Assembly: GCA_964411425.1 (NCBI GenBank)
Contig: CAYPKW010000012.1
Coordinates: 1-55,915, forward strand
Source of the DNA: CAYPKW01 sp964411425
GTDB taxonomy: Bacteria; Pseudomonadota; Alphaproteobacteria; Dongiales; Dongiaceae
Length of the DNA: 55,915 nucleotides
Direction: 5' to 3'
Position numbers and translations under genes: made by a program. Under the pieces are notes generated by a model. The model was not told where the DNA came from. It made no database searches and saw nothing but the letters and a program-made list of their open reading frames with translations. Positions 15,787-25,324 of this stretch are shown piece after piece (positions within the stretch are counted from its first letter, which is position 1; each line of letters opens with the position of its first letter).

Positions 15787-17156
15787 CTACAAATTCGTCT
15801 CCCGATACCCCCGGCTGACGACCGCCGAGACCTCGCGGCACAGCCACTCCGCGTCGCGCGCCTTGTCGCCGAAGCGCCCGGGGGCGAGGGATGCCGCCTC
15901 GAAGCGCGGCTCGGCTCCGGCGACGAAATCCGCCACCATGTGCCCGGCGGCGGCGGAGTAGGTGACGCCGCCGGAATTCATGGCCGTGGCGACGTATAGG
16001 CCCTCCACGCCCGGCGCCGGCCCCAACAGCGGCGCGTCGTCCGGCGTGAAACTTTCCGGGCCGTTGACGAAGCGCCGGATCGGCGCCTCCGCGAGGGCCG
16101 GAAAGATCGCCGCCGCCTTCTCGAAATAGGGCGCGATCTTGTCCCAGTCCGGCGCCAACAGGGTGAAGGCGAACGGCTCCGGCAGCGCGCTCGCGTCGAG
16201 CGTCTTCGCGTCCTCGTCGAAGAATCCCACCATCATGGCGCCCACCTCCTCGCGTCCGTAGACGAGGTCCTCCGGCGCCACGAAGGACGGCGTCTCGCGA
16301 GGCAGCCGCGGCGCCACGTCGGCGATGACGTAAAAATGTTCGCACGCCCACTGCGCGAGATCGACGCCCAAGGGCGCCAGCAGCCCGCGCGACCACAGGC
16401 CCGCCGCCACGACGACGGCGTCGGCCTCCATCGCGCCGGCGGATGTCTCCACCCCCGTCACCCGCCCGCTGCGCATCGTCAACCCCGTCGCCTTGCAGTT
16501 CTCCACGATCCTCGCCCCGCGTCGCCGCGCCCCCTTGGCATAGGCCGCCGTCAGGTCGGCCGGATTGACGCGGCCCGACAGCGGGTTGAACCAGGCGGCG
16601 GCGATCGCCGCGGGGTCGAGCAGCGGGTGCAGGCGCGCCGCCTCCGCGCCCGTCACCATGCGGGAGCCGATGGCGCGGCGGCTCGCTTCTTCCTGGTAGC
16701 GTTCGAGGGCGCGGATGGCGGGCCGCTCATGGGCCAGGAACAGACGCCCCGTTTCGAGCCAGCCCGTGTCCTGCCCGGTCTCCGCCGATAGGCGCTGGAA
16801 GGTCTCGAAGGCGTAGAGCACCATCGCGTCGTGCCGCCCGCCCGGCCGCCAGGTGACGTTGCCGGCCGAATGCCAGGTGGTGCCGGAGCCGAGCCGGTCG
16901 CGCTCGANNNNNNNNNNNNNNNNNNNNNNNNNNNNNNNNNNNNNNNNNNNNNNNNNNNNNNNNNNNNNNNNNNNNNNNNNNNNNNNNNNNNNNNNNNNNN
17001 NNNNNNNGTGACGTTGCCGGCCGAATGCCAGGTGGTGCCGGAGCCGAGCCGGTCGCGCTCGATCAGCGCCACCTCGCCAGCCTGGCGCTCCGCCAGGTGC
17101 CAGGCGGCGCTGCAGCCGACGACACCGCCGCCGATGACCACGATTCGTCGCGCCAT
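15787..17156 (-). CDS. FAD-dependent amine/amino-acid oxidoreductase (DAO family), crosses an artefactual N gap
   Basis: The N-terminus MARRIVVIGGGVVGCSAAWHL (quoted in part: IGGGVVGCSAAWHL) is the FAD dinucleotide fold. The family SGTTWHSAG motif follows, then VNPADLTAAYA, VVVAAGLWS, and a C-terminal FAD contact GVEGLYVATAMNSGGVTYS. The 55 bases on each side of the N run are identical; deleting the Ns and one copy removes 155 bases and leaves 1215, giving an uninterrupted 404-residue protein. It resembles the FAD domain of dimethylglycine/sarcosine dehydrogenases but lacks the folate-binding C-terminal half. It is divergent from the M29-like gene and probably belongs to the same amine catabolic set. 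Confidence 0.87.
16853..16907. repeat. 55-bp direct repeat, left of N gap
   Basis: Identical over 55 bases to 17008-17062 on the other side of the gap. The identity equals a common assembler k-mer length, and collapsing it restores the reading frame, so it is an assembly duplicate rather than a biological repeat. Confidence 0.9.
16908..17007. other. Assembly gap (100 N), probably of zero true length
   Basis: Exactly 100 unknown bases placed between two contig ends that overlap by 55 bp. The gene encoded across it is complete without any extra sequence, so the gap is most likely a scaffolding artefact. Confidence 0.9.
17008..17062. repeat. 55-bp direct repeat, right of N gap
   Basis: The second copy of the 55-bp sequence at 16853-16907; it encodes the ERDRLGSGTTWHSAG region of the FAD oxidoreductase. 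Only one copy is expected in the genome at this locus. Confidence 0.9.
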
Positions 17157-17259
17157 GGTGGCGTATAGCCCGGCGCCGGGCCATCGCGTCAAGCCCCAAG
17201 GAAACCGGCGGCGGTTGTGGTAGGCTGGAGGCCGGCCGTGGCGGGGGAGGGTCGTCGGA

Positions 17260-18231
17260 ATGTCGGTCGCGATCGAAGTGGCGAGGACGGCACACCGGGT
17301 CATCGCCGACTACATGGCCGTGAAGCGGGGCGAGAGCGTCGTCATCGTGGTCGACGACCGCACCAGCCCCTCGATCTGGATGGCGCTGGCGGCGCAGACG
17401 CTGGCAGTGGGCGGCGAGCCTATCGTCGCCTTGATGGCGCCCGTCGCCCGCAGCGGCATGGAGCCGCCCGGCCCGATTTCCGCCGCCATGTGCGAGGCCA
17501 ACGTGATAATCGCCGCCGCCAGCCGCTCGATGTACCATATCGAGGCGAAGAACCGGGCCAAGCTCGCCGGCGCGCGCGGCGTGTTCAACGCGCCCCACCT
17601 GGAGGACGCCTGGATCGACGGCGCCATGACCGCCGATTTCCTCGCCATTCGGCAGCGCGCCGAGCGGCTCCGCGACCGGCTCCTGCGCGGCAGGACCGCG
17701 CATGTCACCTCGCCGGCCGGAACAGACGTCCGCATGGTGATCGAGGGCCGCAGGCCGGTCGGCTGGCTCACCGGCGTGTGCCGCAATCCCGGAGAAGTCT
17801 CGGCCCTGCCGGGCGGCGAGGTGTCGCTGCCGCCGCTCGAGGGCAGCACCGAGGGCACCATCGTGCTCGAGCACATCATGACCGACATCGGCCGGTTGGC
17901 GCAGCCGATCGTCCTCACCGTGCGCAAGGGCGAGTGCGTCAAGATCGACGGCGGCGTCGAGGCGCGCGCCCTCGAAGCGCACATCGAGGGGATCGAGAAC
18001 GCGACCAACATCGCCGAGCTCGGCATCGGCCTCAACCCCAAGTCGCGCCTCAACGGCACCATCACCGAGGTCAAGAAGCGCCTCGGCACGGCGCACATGG
18101 CGCTCGGCGACTCGGCGGCCGGCTACGGCGGGAACGTGGTCAGCGACGTGCATCTCGACGGCATGATCATGGACGTCCGCATCGAGGTGGACGGCGAGGC
18201 GATCGCGGAGAATGGCGAGGTGCTGGTGTGA
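17260..18231 (+). CDS. M29 aminopeptidase-like / NicX-like metalloprotein
   Basis: A 323-residue protein. The C-terminal half has the pattern of thermophilic (M29) aminopeptidases and their relative 2,5-dihydroxypyridine dioxygenase: EGSTEGTIV, ENATNIAELGIGLNP, then RLGTAHMALGDS and SDVHLDG, with candidate metal ligands Glu, His and the His-x-Asp pair. The N-terminal half is a Rossmann-like domain. Whether it is a peptidase or a ring-cleaving dioxygenase cannot be settled from the sequence. It is first in a coupled plus-strand operon with aminotransferase, aldehyde dehydrogenase, FAD oxidase and racemase genes, and overlaps the next gene by 4 bp. Confidence 0.8.
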   Translation: MSVAIEVARTAHRVIADYMAVKRGESVVIVVDDRTSPSIWMALAAQTLAVGGEPIVALMAPVARSGMEPPGPISAAMCEANVIIAAASRSMYHIEAKNRAKLAGARGVFNAPHLEDAWIDGAMTADFLAIRQRAERLRDRLLRGRTAHVTSPAGTDVRMVIEGRRPVGWLTGVCRNPGEVSALPGGEVSLPPLEGSTEGTIVLEHIMTDIGRLAQPIVLTVRKGECVKIDGGVEARALEAHIEGIENATNIAELGIGLNPKSRLNGTITEVKKRLGTAHMALGDSAAGYGGNVVSDVHLDGMIMDVRIEVDGEAIAENGEVLV

Positions 18232-19538
18232 GCGCGCCGGCGCCGCTGCCGCGGCCGGCCGACCCCGGCGAGGAGATCGTCCGGTCGCTGCGCCGGCTCG
18301 AAGGCGGCGGGCTGCGCACGTTCGTCGAGGACCCGCCGCTCGTCTGGGACCGCGCCGAAGGCGCATGGATCGAGGACGCCGCCGGCAGGCGCTACCTCGA
18401 CCTCTACGGCGGCTTCGCCGTGGCGGCGATCGGTTACGGCCATCCGCGCGTCGTCGAGGCCATCCGCCGCCAGGCGGGGCGGCTGATGCACTGCCCCTCG
18501 GCGCATCCCTCGCGGGTGCGCGCGGAGTTCCTCGAGGCGCTCGCCTCGATCGCGCCCTCCGGCCTCGGGCGCTTCCTGCCGGCGATTTCCGGCGCCATGG
18601 CGAACGAAATCGCGATCTGCCTCGCGCGCACGCTCAGGCCGGGCGGCGAGATCGTCACCTTCTCCGGCAGCTATTTCGGCCGCTCGATGGGCACCGTGGG
18701 GCTCGCCGGCAAGGCGCGCTACCGCGAGGCGCTCGGCCTGCCGCCGGCGGCCCAGTTCGCGCCCTACCCCTATCCGTTGCGCATGGGCGCCGCGGCGAGC
18801 GACCTTGCGATCGAGGCGCTCGAGCGGCTGGCCGCGGCCGGCGGCGGGGCCGGCCGCATCGCCGCCGTGATGCTGGAACCGGTGCAAGGCAACGGCGGCG
18901 TCGTGGTGCCGCCGGCCGATTTCCTGCCGCGGGTGCGCGAGTTCTGCGACCGCACGGGCGCGCTGTTGATCGTCGACGAAATCCAGTCGGGCTGCGGGCG
19001 CACCGGGCGCATGTGGGCCGTCGAGCGCGCCGGCGTCACGCCCGACCTGATGACCGTGGGCAAGGGCATCGGCGGCGGCGTGGCGGTCGCGGCGGTCATG
19101 GGCAAGCCCGAGGTGATGACTTGGCGGCCCGACACCTACACCTCGACTTTCCTCACCAACAACTTGAACCTCGCCGCCGCGGTCGCCGCCATCGGGGTGC
19201 TGCGCGAGGAGCGGCTGGCGGAGCGCGCCATGGCGCTGGCGCCCGCCGCCAAGGAGCGGCTCGAACGCGGCCTCGCCGGCGTGCCGGGCGTGGCCGAGCT
19301 GCGCGATTGCGGTTTCTGGTTCGGCATCGAGCTCGCCCTGCCGGACGGCCGGCCGGCCGCCGCCCAGGCGGGCCTTGTGATGAAGGCGGCGCGCGAGCGC
19401 GGCGTCATCCTCGGCCGCGGCGGCTACGACGACAACGTCATCAAGCTGTCGCCGCCGCTCGTCATCGACGAGCGTGAACTCGACCGCGGGCTCGCCATCG
19501 CGGCCGAGACCGTCGCCGAGGTCATGTCCGGCGCCTGA
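18228..19538 (+). CDS. Class III aminotransferase, PLP-dependent
   Basis: A 436-residue enzyme. The PLP signature region has VDEIQSGCGRTG (Asp contacting the pyridine nitrogen) and TVGKGIGGG with the Schiff-base lysine; the substrate-side motif YLDLYGGFAVAAIGYGHP is typical. Class III enzymes move amino groups from omega-amines, beta-amino acids or ornithine-like compounds. The GTG start overlaps the previous stop (GTGA). With the aldehyde dehydrogenase next to it, the pair could convert an amine to an aldehyde and then to an acid. Confidence 0.92.
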   Translation: MSAPAPLPRPADPGEEIVRSLRRLEGGGLRTFVEDPPLVWDRAEGAWIEDAAGRRYLDLYGGFAVAAIGYGHPRVVEAIRRQAGRLMHCPSAHPSRVRAEFLEALASIAPSGLGRFLPAISGAMANEIAICLARTLRPGGEIVTFSGSYFGRSMGTVGLAGKARYREALGLPPAAQFAPYPYPLRMGAAASDLAIEALERLAAAGGGAGRIAAVMLEPVQGNGGVVVPPADFLPRVREFCDRTGALLIVDEIQSGCGRTGRMWAVERAGVTPDLMTVGKGIGGGVAVAAVMGKPEVMTWRPDTYTSTFLTNNLNLAAAVAAIGVLREERLAERAMALAPAAKERLERGLAGVPGVAELRDCGFWFGIELALPDGRPAAAQAGLVMKAARERGVILGRGGYDDNVIKLSPPLVIDERELDRGLAIAAETVAEVMSGA

Positions 19539-19553
19539 GGGGGCATCCGAGCG

Positions 19554-21041
19554 TTGCGGCAGGTCCAGAACTACGTCGACGGCGCCTGGGTCGATCCCGG
19601 CACGCCGCGATTCGAGAGCACGAACCCCACGACCGGCGCCGCCGTCGCCTCGGCGCCCGTCAGCGACGCCGCCGCCGTCGACGCCGCCGTCGCGGCCGCG
19701 CGCCGCGCCTTCGACGGGGGCGACTGGCGCTGGCGCGAGGGCTCGCGGCGCGCCGCCGCCCTGCTGTCGTTCGCCGATGCGCTGGCGGCGCGCTCTCACG
19801 CCATCGCCGAGCTGATCGCCGCTGAGATGGGCAAGCCGGTGCGCGTCGGCATGGCGCGCGAGGTGGCAGGCGCGGTCGACAAGCTGCGTTACTACGCCGG
19901 GGCCGCGCGCATGCTGGAGGGCCGCGTCACCGCCGCCACGGCGCCGGAGCTGTGGGACATGGTGGTGCCGGAACCGGTCGGCGTGGCGCTGCTGATCGTG
20001 CCCTGGAACGACCCGGTCGATCTCGCGGTGCGCAAGCTGGGCGCCGCCCTCGCCGCCGGCTGTGCCGCCGTGCTCAAGCCGTCGGAGTTGACGCCGGCCT
20101 CGACGGCGGCGCTGATCGAGGCGGCGCACGCGACCGGCGCCTTCCCGCCGGGCGTCGTCAATCTGGTGCACGGGCCCGGCGAGCCGACCGGCGAGGCGCT
20201 GGTCGGCCATGCCGGCGTCGACAAGATCTCGTTCACCGGCGGCACCGCCACCGGCATCCGCATCATGGAGCGGGCGGCGAAGCGGCTGGCGAGAGTGTCG
20301 CTCGAATGCGGCGGCAAGTTCCCGGCCGTGATCATGCCCGATGCCGATCTCGAGCGCTGCCTCGACGCCGTCACCTACGGCGCCTTCATGTACGCGGGCC
20401 AGTCCTGCACGGCCTGCACGAGGCTGGTGGTGCACGAGTCGATTCACGATCGCGTCGTCGAGGGCGTCGTCGCGCGGACGCGCGCACTACCGATCGGCGA
20501 CCCGATGGACGAGGGCGTGCTGATCGGGCCGATGGCGTCGCGCCGGCAGTACGACAAGGCGGTGGCCTATATCCGCCTCGGCCTCGCGGAAGGCGGCCGG
20601 GCCGTGATCGGCGGCGATCCCGGCAACAACGCGGACTTGTTCCTCAAGCCCACGGTGCTGGTGGACGTGCCGGCGACCGGCCGGCTCGCGCGCGAGGAGG
20701 TGTTCGGGCCGGTGCTCGTCGTGCACCGCTTCCGCGACGAGGAGGACGCGCTCGCCATCGCCAACGGCACGCCGTACGGCCTCGGCGGCTCGATCTGGTC
20801 GCAGGACATCAGCCGCGCGCTGCGGCTCGCCCGCCGGCTCGACGTGGCCGATGTCTGGGTCAACACTCATTACGTGCGCCACGTCGAGACCTCGTTCGGC
20901 GGCCGGCATCTGTCCGGCCTCGGCCGCGAGCTCGGCATGGCCGGCGTCGAGGAATACGTCTCGTGGAAGCGGCTGTGCATCGATACGCGGGCCTCGTTCC
21001 ATCTCAAGGACTGGTTCGAGCGACCGGGGGAGCCTCGATGA
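19554..21041 (+). CDS. Aldehyde dehydrogenase family protein
   Basis: A 495-residue NAD(P)-dependent aldehyde dehydrogenase. VPWNDP corresponds to the conserved PWN, LECGGKFP holds the general-base Glu, and YAGQSCTACTRL holds the catalytic Cys; EEVFGPV is the family C-terminal motif. The start is TTG at 19554, where the protein begins RQVQNYVDGAW as in the family, with GAGGGGG upstream. It overlaps the start of the FAD oxidase gene by 4 bp. Probably oxidises the aldehyde made by the aminotransferase or the oxidases. Confidence 0.93.
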   Translation: MRQVQNYVDGAWVDPGTPRFESTNPTTGAAVASAPVSDAAAVDAAVAAARRAFDGGDWRWREGSRRAAALLSFADALAARSHAIAELIAAEMGKPVRVGMAREVAGAVDKLRYYAGAARMLEGRVTAATAPELWDMVVPEPVGVALLIVPWNDPVDLAVRKLGAALAAGCAAVLKPSELTPASTAALIEAAHATGAFPPGVVNLVHGPGEPTGEALVGHAGVDKISFTGGTATGIRIMERAAKRLARVSLECGGKFPAVIMPDADLERCLDAVTYGAFMYAGQSCTACTRLVVHESIHDRVVEGVVARTRALPIGDPMDEGVLIGPMASRRQYDKAVAYIRLGLAEGGRAVIGGDPGNNADLFLKPTVLVDVPATGRLAREEVFGPVLVVHRFRDEEDALAIANGTPYGLGGSIWSQDISRALRLARRLDVADVWVNTHYVRHVETSFGGRHLSGLGRELGMAGVEEYVSWKRLCIDTRASFHLKDWFERPGEPR

Positions 21042-22258
21042 GCGCCGGCGCCGAGGTCATCGTGGTCGGCGCCGGCATCGTCGGCGCGGCGACCGCCTAT
21101 TTCCTCAGCCGCCGGGGCGCCGGCGTGCTGCTCATCGAGAGCGAGCGGCCGGCTTGGGGCGCGTCCGGCCGCAATCCCGGCTTCCAGTGGCTGCACACCC
21201 GCAAGGCGGGGCTGCAGATGGAACTGGCGCTGGCCGGGCGCCGGCTCGCCGACCGGCTGGCGGACGAGCTCGACGGCTTCGAGTTCCGCCGCTGCGGCGG
21301 CATGATCTACTACTTCGACGAGGCGCAGCGGGGGCTGTTCGAGAGCCTCGTGGCCGAGCGCAATGCTGCCGGCCTTCCGCTGGAGCTGCTCGACGCGAGA
21401 GAGGCGCGCGAGCGCTGCCCGGCGCTGTCGGAGCGCGTCGTGGGCGCCACCTGGAACCCGCTCGACGCGCATCAGGACACGCGGAAGCTGGTCGACGCCC
21501 TGGTGGCCGGCGCGGCGCGGCACGGCGCCCGCGTGCTGCCGGGGACGAAGGTCGAGGCGCTCGTCATGGCGGGCCGACGCTGCACCGGCGTCGAGACCGC
21601 CGCCGGGCGTCATGGCGCCGCCACGGTGGTGCTCGCCGCCGGCGCCTGGACGCCCGCGCTGCTGAGGGCGATCGGCGTCGAGCTGCCGATCGCGGCGATG
21701 CGCCTGCAGGTGGTCGAGACCGAACCGGCGCCGTTCCGATTCCAGCCTCTGCTCTACGGCCCGACGGCGCTGAAGCAATACGCCTTCATCCGCGATCTTC
21801 CAGGCTACACGGAGCGGGGGGCCGCGCACCCGCTCGAGGCCCAATTCGCCGGCATCGAGTTCCTCGAGCTCGCCGTGCAGCGCGAGGACGGCCGCGTGCT
21901 GCTCGGCTGTCCGATGGACTTCGCCGGGCTCGACGACCGGCCGACCGTGGCCGGGCTCGCGCTCACGCTCGCCGTGCTGGCCGACGCCATGCCCGCCATC
22001 AAGCCGCTGGCGGTGGAGCGCGTGTGGGCCGGATTGCTGCCGCAGACCGCCGACGCCCTGCCGGTGCTGGGGCCCGTCCCCGGGTTCGACGGCCTCTACG
22101 TCAACGCCGGGCACGTGTTCGGCAACCTGGCGGGGCCGCTGTCGGGCAGGCTGATCGCGCAGTCGCTCGCCGGCGAGGCGACGGAGTTCGACTTGGCGGA
22201 CTTCCGCTTCGACCGGCCGGGCCTGCGGGCGAGCAACGAGCTTCATCGGCGCTGGTGA
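21038..22258 (+). CDS. FAD-dependent oxidoreductase (glycine/D-amino-acid oxidase family)
   Basis: A 406-residue DAO-family flavoprotein: N-terminal GAGIVGAATAYFLSRRG and LLIESE at the end of the second strand, GASGRNPGFQW, TVVLAAGAWTP, and the C-terminal GFDGLYVNAGHVFGN contact to FAD. It likely oxidises a C-N bond of an amino acid or secondary amine. It is translationally coupled to the aldehyde dehydrogenase and lies 26 bp before the racemase gene. Its similarity to the other oxidase (15787-17156) is only at family level. Confidence 0.92.
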   Translation: MSAGAEVIVVGAGIVGAATAYFLSRRGAGVLLIESERPAWGASGRNPGFQWLHTRKAGLQMELALAGRRLADRLADELDGFEFRRCGGMIYYFDEAQRGLFESLVAERNAAGLPLELLDAREARERCPALSERVVGATWNPLDAHQDTRKLVDALVAGAARHGARVLPGTKVEALVMAGRRCTGVETAAGRHGAATVVLAAGAWTPALLRAIGVELPIAAMRLQVVETEPAPFRFQPLLYGPTALKQYAFIRDLPGYTERGAAHPLEAQFAGIEFLELAVQREDGRVLLGCPMDFAGLDDRPTVAGLALTLAVLADAMPAIKPLAVERVWAGLLPQTADALPVLGPVPGFDGLYVNAGHVFGNLAGPLSGRLIAQSLAGEATEFDLADFRFDRPGLRASNELHRRW

Positions 22259-22284
22259 TCGGCGTCACAGGAGGGAGGAGAGGC

Positions 22285-23085
22285 ATGGGAAGCAGGATCG
22301 ACTTCGTCAATCCGTTCGGCACGCTGGCGTATGACGGGATTATCGCCGAGACGCTGACGGCCTACGCCGCCGAGGGCACCGAGCTCACCATCAGCCATCT
22401 GGCGAACTGCCCGGCCGACATCGACTTCTACTACAGCAAGCACCTGATGGAGACCGTGCTGTACGAGCATGTCATGCAATCGGAGGCGCGGGGTTTCGAC
22501 GCCGTCGTGGTCGGCTGCTGTTACGATCCGGGCGTGCGCGTCGCCCGCGAGCTGGTCGACATTCCCGTGGTCGGGCCGCTCGAGGCGTCGATGCAGATGG
22601 CGGCCTACTTCGGCCACAGCTACGCCATCGTCACCGATCACGCCAAGGCGGTGCCTTATCTCGAGGACCTGGTGCGGGTGAGCGGGCTGGGCGGCAACTG
22701 CCGCGGCGTGCGCTGCGTCGACTGGTGGGTGCGCGACATGATCGACGATCCGGACGCGGTGGCGCGCGACACCGTCGAGGTGTCGCGCCGGGTGCTGGCC
22801 GAGACCGGCGCCGAGACGATCGTCATGGGCTGCACCATCGTCGCCGCCTGCTACCAGCGCTATCTGCTGCGCGGCGGCAATCCCGAGTTGGCAATCGTCA
22901 ACCCGAATCTGCTGGCGCTGAAGATGGCCGAAGGCCTGGCCGACCTCAAACGCAAGGGCGCCTACGTCATGGCCCGCGACGGCTTCTACCGCCGGCCGCA
23001 GGGCCACTACGCCGAACAGTTCGGGCGCGAGCGGCGGCGGGTCAGAGAGGCGCTCGATCTGGACCGGCCGCCGGGCGCCGCCTAG
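22285..23085 (+). CDS. Aspartate/glutamate racemase superfamily (hydantoin racemase-like)
   Basis: A 266-residue protein with the two catalytic cysteine motifs of the superfamily, VVGCCYDPG in the first half and VMGCTIVA in the second, and VVGPLEASMQMA between. Relatives include hydantoin, Asp/Glu and allantoin racemases and maleate isomerase. The ATG at 22285 follows a strong GGAGGGAGGAG. It ends the amine/amino-acid operon; a role in isomerising the substrate or an intermediate is inferred. Confidence 0.88.
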   Translation: MGSRIDFVNPFGTLAYDGIIAETLTAYAAEGTELTISHLANCPADIDFYYSKHLMETVLYEHVMQSEARGFDAVVVGCCYDPGVRVARELVDIPVVGPLEASMQMAAYFGHSYAIVTDHAKAVPYLEDLVRVSGLGGNCRGVRCVDWWVRDMIDDPDAVARDTVEVSRRVLAETGAETIVMGCTIVAACYQRYLLRGGNPELAIVNPNLLALKMAEGLADLKRKGAYVMARDGFYRRPQGHYAEQFGRERRRVREALDLDRPPGAA

Positions 23086-23153
23086 GCGCCGGTTTACGCA
23101 AGAATCTTACTCGGGCACCCCAAGGGGTCTAAGCATCGATTTTTCGAGGAACG

Positions 23154-23355
23154 ACCCCGCGAGGGCAAGCGGCGCGGCTGCTCCAGGTCTACGCGCGGCA
23201 GGTGGAGACGCTGAACCGCCATCACGGCAGGGGGCGCGGCGCGTGCGGATGGAGCACGTGAAGCTGGTGTGGGGCAGGTATCCGCAGCCGGGGGAACTGG
23301 AGCGGGCGGCGGCGCAGAGAATACAAGATGGAGGTCAGAGGACAGCAGGTGCAAT
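23154..23355 (+). pseudogene. Frameshifted remnant of a conserved gene that precedes HGG-motif proteins
   Basis: The frame from 23166 reads QAARLLQVYARQVETLNRHH and then stops at TGA; another frame continues VRMEHVKLV. From memory, small alphaproteobacterial proteins with the pattern ARxLQxYARQVETLNRxRGKG...VEHV are encoded directly before an HGG-motif protein like the one at 23361. No start codon and at least one shift are seen, so it appears decayed. The call rests on recalled sequence patterns. Confidence 0.45.
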
Positions 23356-23360
23356 GAGCC

Positions 23361-23594
23361 GTGAATAGCCCGCCGTGCGGGGCGCGGACGGAGGGCGGCG
23401 GCCGGTGCTCCGCGACCCCGGAGCCGGGCAAGCGGCGCTGCCGGCTGCACGGCGGGGCGGTAGGGGCGGGGGCGCGGGCCGGCAACCGCAACGCGATGAA
23501 ACTCGGCCACTACTCGGCGCGGGCGCGGGCGCGCCGGCGCGCGATCGGAGAATTGATCCGGGCGCCCAAGGTCCTCATCGAGGAGTTGCGGTAG
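23361..23594 (+). CDS. HGG-motif small protein of unknown function
   Basis: A 77-residue basic protein. It has CGARTEGGGRC, two more Cys-containing turns (CSATPEPGKRRCRLHGG) and AGNRNAMKLGHYS, the hallmark of a widespread family with HGG, GNRNA and KxGxY(T/S) motifs, often found in phage-derived or mobile regions. The spaced Cys and His residues may bind zinc. GTG start at 23361. Its normal partner gene just upstream appears broken. Function is unknown. Confidence 0.7.
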   Translation: MNSPPCGARTEGGGRCSATPEPGKRRCRLHGGAVGAGARAGNRNAMKLGHYSARARARRRAIGELIRAPKVLIEELR

Positions 23595-23659
23595 CCCCCG
23601 GTGCTCAAGATCACGGGTCCGCGTGCAGGGCCTCCCCTTCGTCCCTCGTCCCTCGACAG

Positions 23660-23689
23660 GCTCGGGATGAGGAAGCTCGGGATGAGGAA
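23660..23689. repeat. 15-bp tandem duplication
   Basis: GCTCGGGATGAGGAA occurs twice head to tail, preceded by CCTCGACAG. It lies in the convergent gap between the HGG-motif gene and the peroxiredoxin gene and resembles a degenerate member of the palindromic repeats seen at 28.3 and 33.3 kb. Confidence 0.65.
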
Positions 23690-23722
23690 GCGCGGGGCGC
23701 GCGAGGCCCGCGCGCGAGCGCG

Positions 23723-24382
<660 letters not shown>

Positions 24383-24550
24383 GGCTTGCCTCCTCATCTC
24401 GCTGCTTGCGCGGCGGACGTTTCCGCGAATGACCGGAGGATGCACCTTTCCGGCCGCGCCGGCAAGGCGGACGGCAGGCGCGGCATGGTGAGTATCCGTC
24501 GGCGGCGGCGGCGGGCTATACTTCGAATGACTCGCAGCGGATCGCACGCC

Positions 24551-25324
24551 ATGAACGAGGCGGCCAGCGCAAGGGAAACGCATGCTCGCGCCGAGACCCC
24601 GGCGCTGGCCGTCACCGGCCTCGGCTACAGCTACGGGCCGCGCCAGGCGCTGAAGGACGTCTCGTTCGATCTCGCGCCCGGCAGCTTCACCGTGCTGCTG
24701 GGGCCGAACGGGGCGGGCAAGACGACCTTGTTCTCGCTGATCACGCGTCTGTTCGACAGCCGCTTGGGCTCGATCCGGGTGTACGGATTCGAGGTCCGTC
24801 GCCGGCCCTCGCAGGCGCTGCGGCGCATCGGCGTGGTGTTCCAGCAGCGGACCCTCGACCTCGATCTGACAGTGGCGCAAAACCTGCGCTATCACGCGGC
24901 GCTGCACGGCATCGAGCGGCGCGAGGCGCGCCTCCGCATCGACAGCGAGCTCGCCCGGGCGGGGCTCGGCGAGCGAGCCGACGACAAGGTGCGCCAGCTC
25001 AGCGGCGGCGAGGCGCGGCGGGTGGAAATCGCCCGCGCCTTGCTGCACCGGCCGCGGTTGCTGCTGCTCGACGAGCCCACGGTCGGGCTCGACATCCCCA
25101 GCCGCAGGCGCATCCTCGACCACGCCCACCGGCTCGCCGAGGACGGCATCGCGCTGTTGTGGGCGACCCACCTGATCGACGAGGCCGCGCCCGGTGACCG
25201 CGTCATCGTGCTGCACGGTGGGCGCGTCGCGGCCCAAGGCAACGCAGTGGAGATCGCGCGGGCGGCCGGCGCCGCCGACCTCGGCGCGGCGTTCACGGCG
25301 CTGACATCGGCGCCCCCCCGATGA
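24551..25324 (+). CDS. ABC transporter ATP-binding protein, PQQ-alcohol dehydrogenase system type
   Basis: A 257-residue ATPase: Walker A GPNGAGKTT, Q-loop VVFQQRTLDLDLT, signature LSGGEARRVE, Walker B LLLLDEPTVGLD and switch His in ATHLIDEA. The VFQQRTLDLDLTV segment is typical, from memory, of the ATPase that accompanies PQQ-dependent alcohol dehydrogenases (PedA/exa-associated ABC system). The frame opens at 24386 but the ATG at 24551 gives the family N-terminus. It overlaps the permease gene by 4 bp. The transported substrate of these systems is not established. Confidence 0.88.
   Translation: MNEAASARETHARAETPALAVTGLGYSYGPRQALKDVSFDLAPGSFTVLLGPNGAGKTTLFSLITRLFDSRLGSIRVYGFEVRRRPSQALRRIGVVFQQRTLDLDLTVAQNLRYHAALHGIERREARLRIDSELARAGLGERADDKVRQLSGGEARRVEIARALLHRPRLLLLDEPTVGLDIPSRRRILDHAHRLAEDGIALLWATHLIDEAAPGDRVIVLHGGRVAAQGNAVEIARAAGAADLGAAFTALTSAPPR

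Noticed and set aside
15787..18366. Long minus-strand frame running through the N gap and past 17156
   Set aside because: The part upstream of 17156 is antisense to the M29-like gene, and continuity across the Ns is accidental; the true gene starts at 17156 once the gap is collapsed.
18123..20447. Minus-strand frame of 774 codons
   Set aside because: Antisense to the aminotransferase and aldehyde dehydrogenase genes, with shadow-type composition.
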